From assembly GCA_917880885.1 (NCBI GenBank), contig OU862907.1:65219072-65283071 (forward strand): a stretch of DNA of 64,000 nucleotides, read 5' to 3'. The translations under genes were made by a program, and so were the position numbers. Shown piece after piece: positions 62,901-64,000 of this stretch. This DNA comes from Limnephilus marmoratus (taxonomy: Eukaryota; Arthropoda; Insecta; Trichoptera; Limnephilidae). The notes beneath the pieces are model-generated. The model searched no databases. It worked only from the letters and a program-made list of their open reading frames with translations, and was not told the DNA's origin. Position 1 is the stretch's first letter. Each line of letters starts with the position of its first letter.

Positions 62901-64000
62901 AGTCGTATTAATGTTGGATGGGTTTGACGAGTTGGATGATTATGTTAAAGATAAAGACAAGGAGAGTGCCAAACATAATATAATCAAGCTCCTTACATTC
63001 CTTAAAAATATACCAACAGTCCAAATATTCTTAACCGCTCGCAAATATTTGAAAACATCGTTAGAAAAGGAATTGTGCAATTTATGTACGTCATTTGTAC
63101 CATTTAACGGAGAAGAGCAACTGAACTTTTTAGTTGTGATTTGGCGATCCTGCCTCTCCCTCGAGAAGGGAGATTATGGAGAGGAAGAGGAGGGTCGACT
63201 CAAAGATTATGCCGGAGAGGTGCTACGACAAGCAAAGGAAGTACTGGGGCCAGACACGGAGTGCATCATGGGGGTTCCCCTGCAATTGAGAATGCTGGCC
63301 GAAGTCTTCAGGCCAACAAGTGATCAGTTGCTCTATTTTCCTGAAGATTTATTAAAACAAATCAATGTGGAAAGTACATCAAATCTGTACAAGAAGTTTA
63401 TTACGTTAAAATACGAAATTTACTTTAACGATAAAACATCTCTAGGAACAGTGGTGGATGAACTAATAATAAAAAAAATTACTGACGTTATAACCACAAT
63501 GCATTGTGAACTTGGATTCAAAACATTATTTCCTCATTTCTACGACAAGAACTTTGAGCCCATTGAAAAAGAGTGGCTAAATAAATTAAACAGGGTTGGT
63601 TTGCTTCAAAAAAGGGAAGACGGAGATTCACAATTTGTACACCGCACATACGCAGAATATTGCTGTGCAGAAATGATTGTTCACTGGCTTAAACGACCTA
63701 GAAGCCTTAACAGGTATGATTTGTTTAAGGAAATCATTATCCCTCAAATCCTGCTTCATCCGGACAGTGAGATCATCCGGATGTTTTTAAATGTGCTAAT
63801 ACATGAAACAATGTCAGAGACAGCTCTAAAATTAAATGCTGAATGTATTAGTAGACTGTGGAATGAAGACAGTTCCATATTCAGCAATCAGAAGCACCAA
63901 ACTGTTCTTCATATTGCTGTCTTAGAAAATAATGAACATATCGTCACACTACTTCTCAGTGGCTTACAAATAGAAAGTGCACAAGAAGCCTTTGTCTCTT
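59909..64000 (+). CDS. Lipase-NACHT-ankyrin protein (NLR/STAND-like), 3' end beyond window
   Basis: One exon, open from the ATG at 59920 to the edge (1360 codons). TTGTTTCAG before 59909 is a good acceptor, and GCAGCCATGG is a strong start context. The frame also reaches an ATG at 59845 inside the hAT end. The lipase-like part has HRGT (110-113), GHSLGAW with nucleophile Ser169, GFDSPGA (210-216), YLSAPNRIN (244-252) and His257 as candidate acid/base region. Residues 270-900 match no domain I know; around 870-910 a short HGSVESLLRF-type motif precedes the NTPase. The NACHT part has DEPGMGKTT (919-927, Lys925), VVLMLDGFDELDD (Asp1000, Asp1003), IFLTARK (Arg1041) and FVHRTYAEY (1239-1247). The first ankyrin repeat is TVLHIAVLENNEHIVTLLL from 1328. 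By analogy with NLRs, ankyrins would sense, NACHT would oligomerise and the lipase would act on membrane lipid. Function is inferred. No transmembrane segment is evident. Confidence 0.85.

Noticed and set aside
1..64000. CRISPR arrays, operons or bacterial contamination
   Set aside because: No regularly spaced identical repeats with unique spacers and no ribosome-binding-site-led gene runs; the elements and splice-type boundaries are eukaryotic.

Overview
The window is AT-rich nuclear DNA from an arthropod, most likely an insect. This is inferred from spliceosomal exon boundaries, many non-LTR retrotransposon families, hAT, Copia, Gypsy and Penelope-like elements, and tRNA-derived SINEs. There is no sign of bacterial gene organisation. 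I cannot name the order or species from sequence alone.

The host coding signal is small but notable. From 59909 to the right edge runs one exon, open for 1360 codons after the ATG at 59920, with no stop before the window ends. It encodes a class-3 lipase-like domain (GHSLG nucleophile elbow), a long uncharacterised middle, a NACHT-type NTPase (Walker A, LDGFDE Walker B, post-NACHT helical segment) and the first ankyrin repeat. This looks like an NLR/STAND-style receptor in which a lipase replaces the usual effector domain. A second host-like exon at 5149-5270 encodes a signal peptide and ends in a splice donor. A short candidate exon lies at 37361-37405. All three have compatible phase-1 or UTR boundaries, so about 54 kb of the window could be one or two TE-filled introns. 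That link is a hypothesis.

Layout: 0-5 kb, a Helitron relic, a palindromic SINE and a nearly intact EN-RT LINE (ORF 1549-4497). 5-9.3 kb, a LINE relic split by a hAT element with a perfect 8-bp TSD. 9.6-15 kb, CT-rich repeats and a 3.9-kb DNA transposon with ~540-bp terminal inverted repeats and a decayed gene I cannot assign. 15-22 kb, LINE-derived non-autonomous elements, inverted SINEs, a hAT, and a zinc-finger-bearing repeat interrupted by a SINE. 23-26.3 kb, a defective Copia element. 27-32.8 kb, a Penelope-type hammerhead unit, a LINE fragment, a MITE, and a hAT with nested insertions. 32.9-37.3 kb, a Gypsy element with both LTRs and a 5-bp TSD, itself hit by a LINE tail. 37.4-39.7 kb, a LINE. 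41-42 kb, a SINE and a palindromic hammerhead unit. 44.5-47.3 kb, a pyrimidine-rich higher-order satellite. 48.2-52.6 kb, a CR1-like two-ORF LINE. 53-57.6 kb, a cluster of an unexplained ~17-bp motif, a Penelope GIY-YIG relic, a tandem duplication and SINEs. 57.65-59.86 kb, a hAT element carrying a decayed zinc-finger array, ending 46 bp before the lipase-NACHT-ANK exon.

Most of the window is therefore a stratified pile of transposons whose nesting can be read from target-site duplications. The gene at the right end is the main candidate for new biology.
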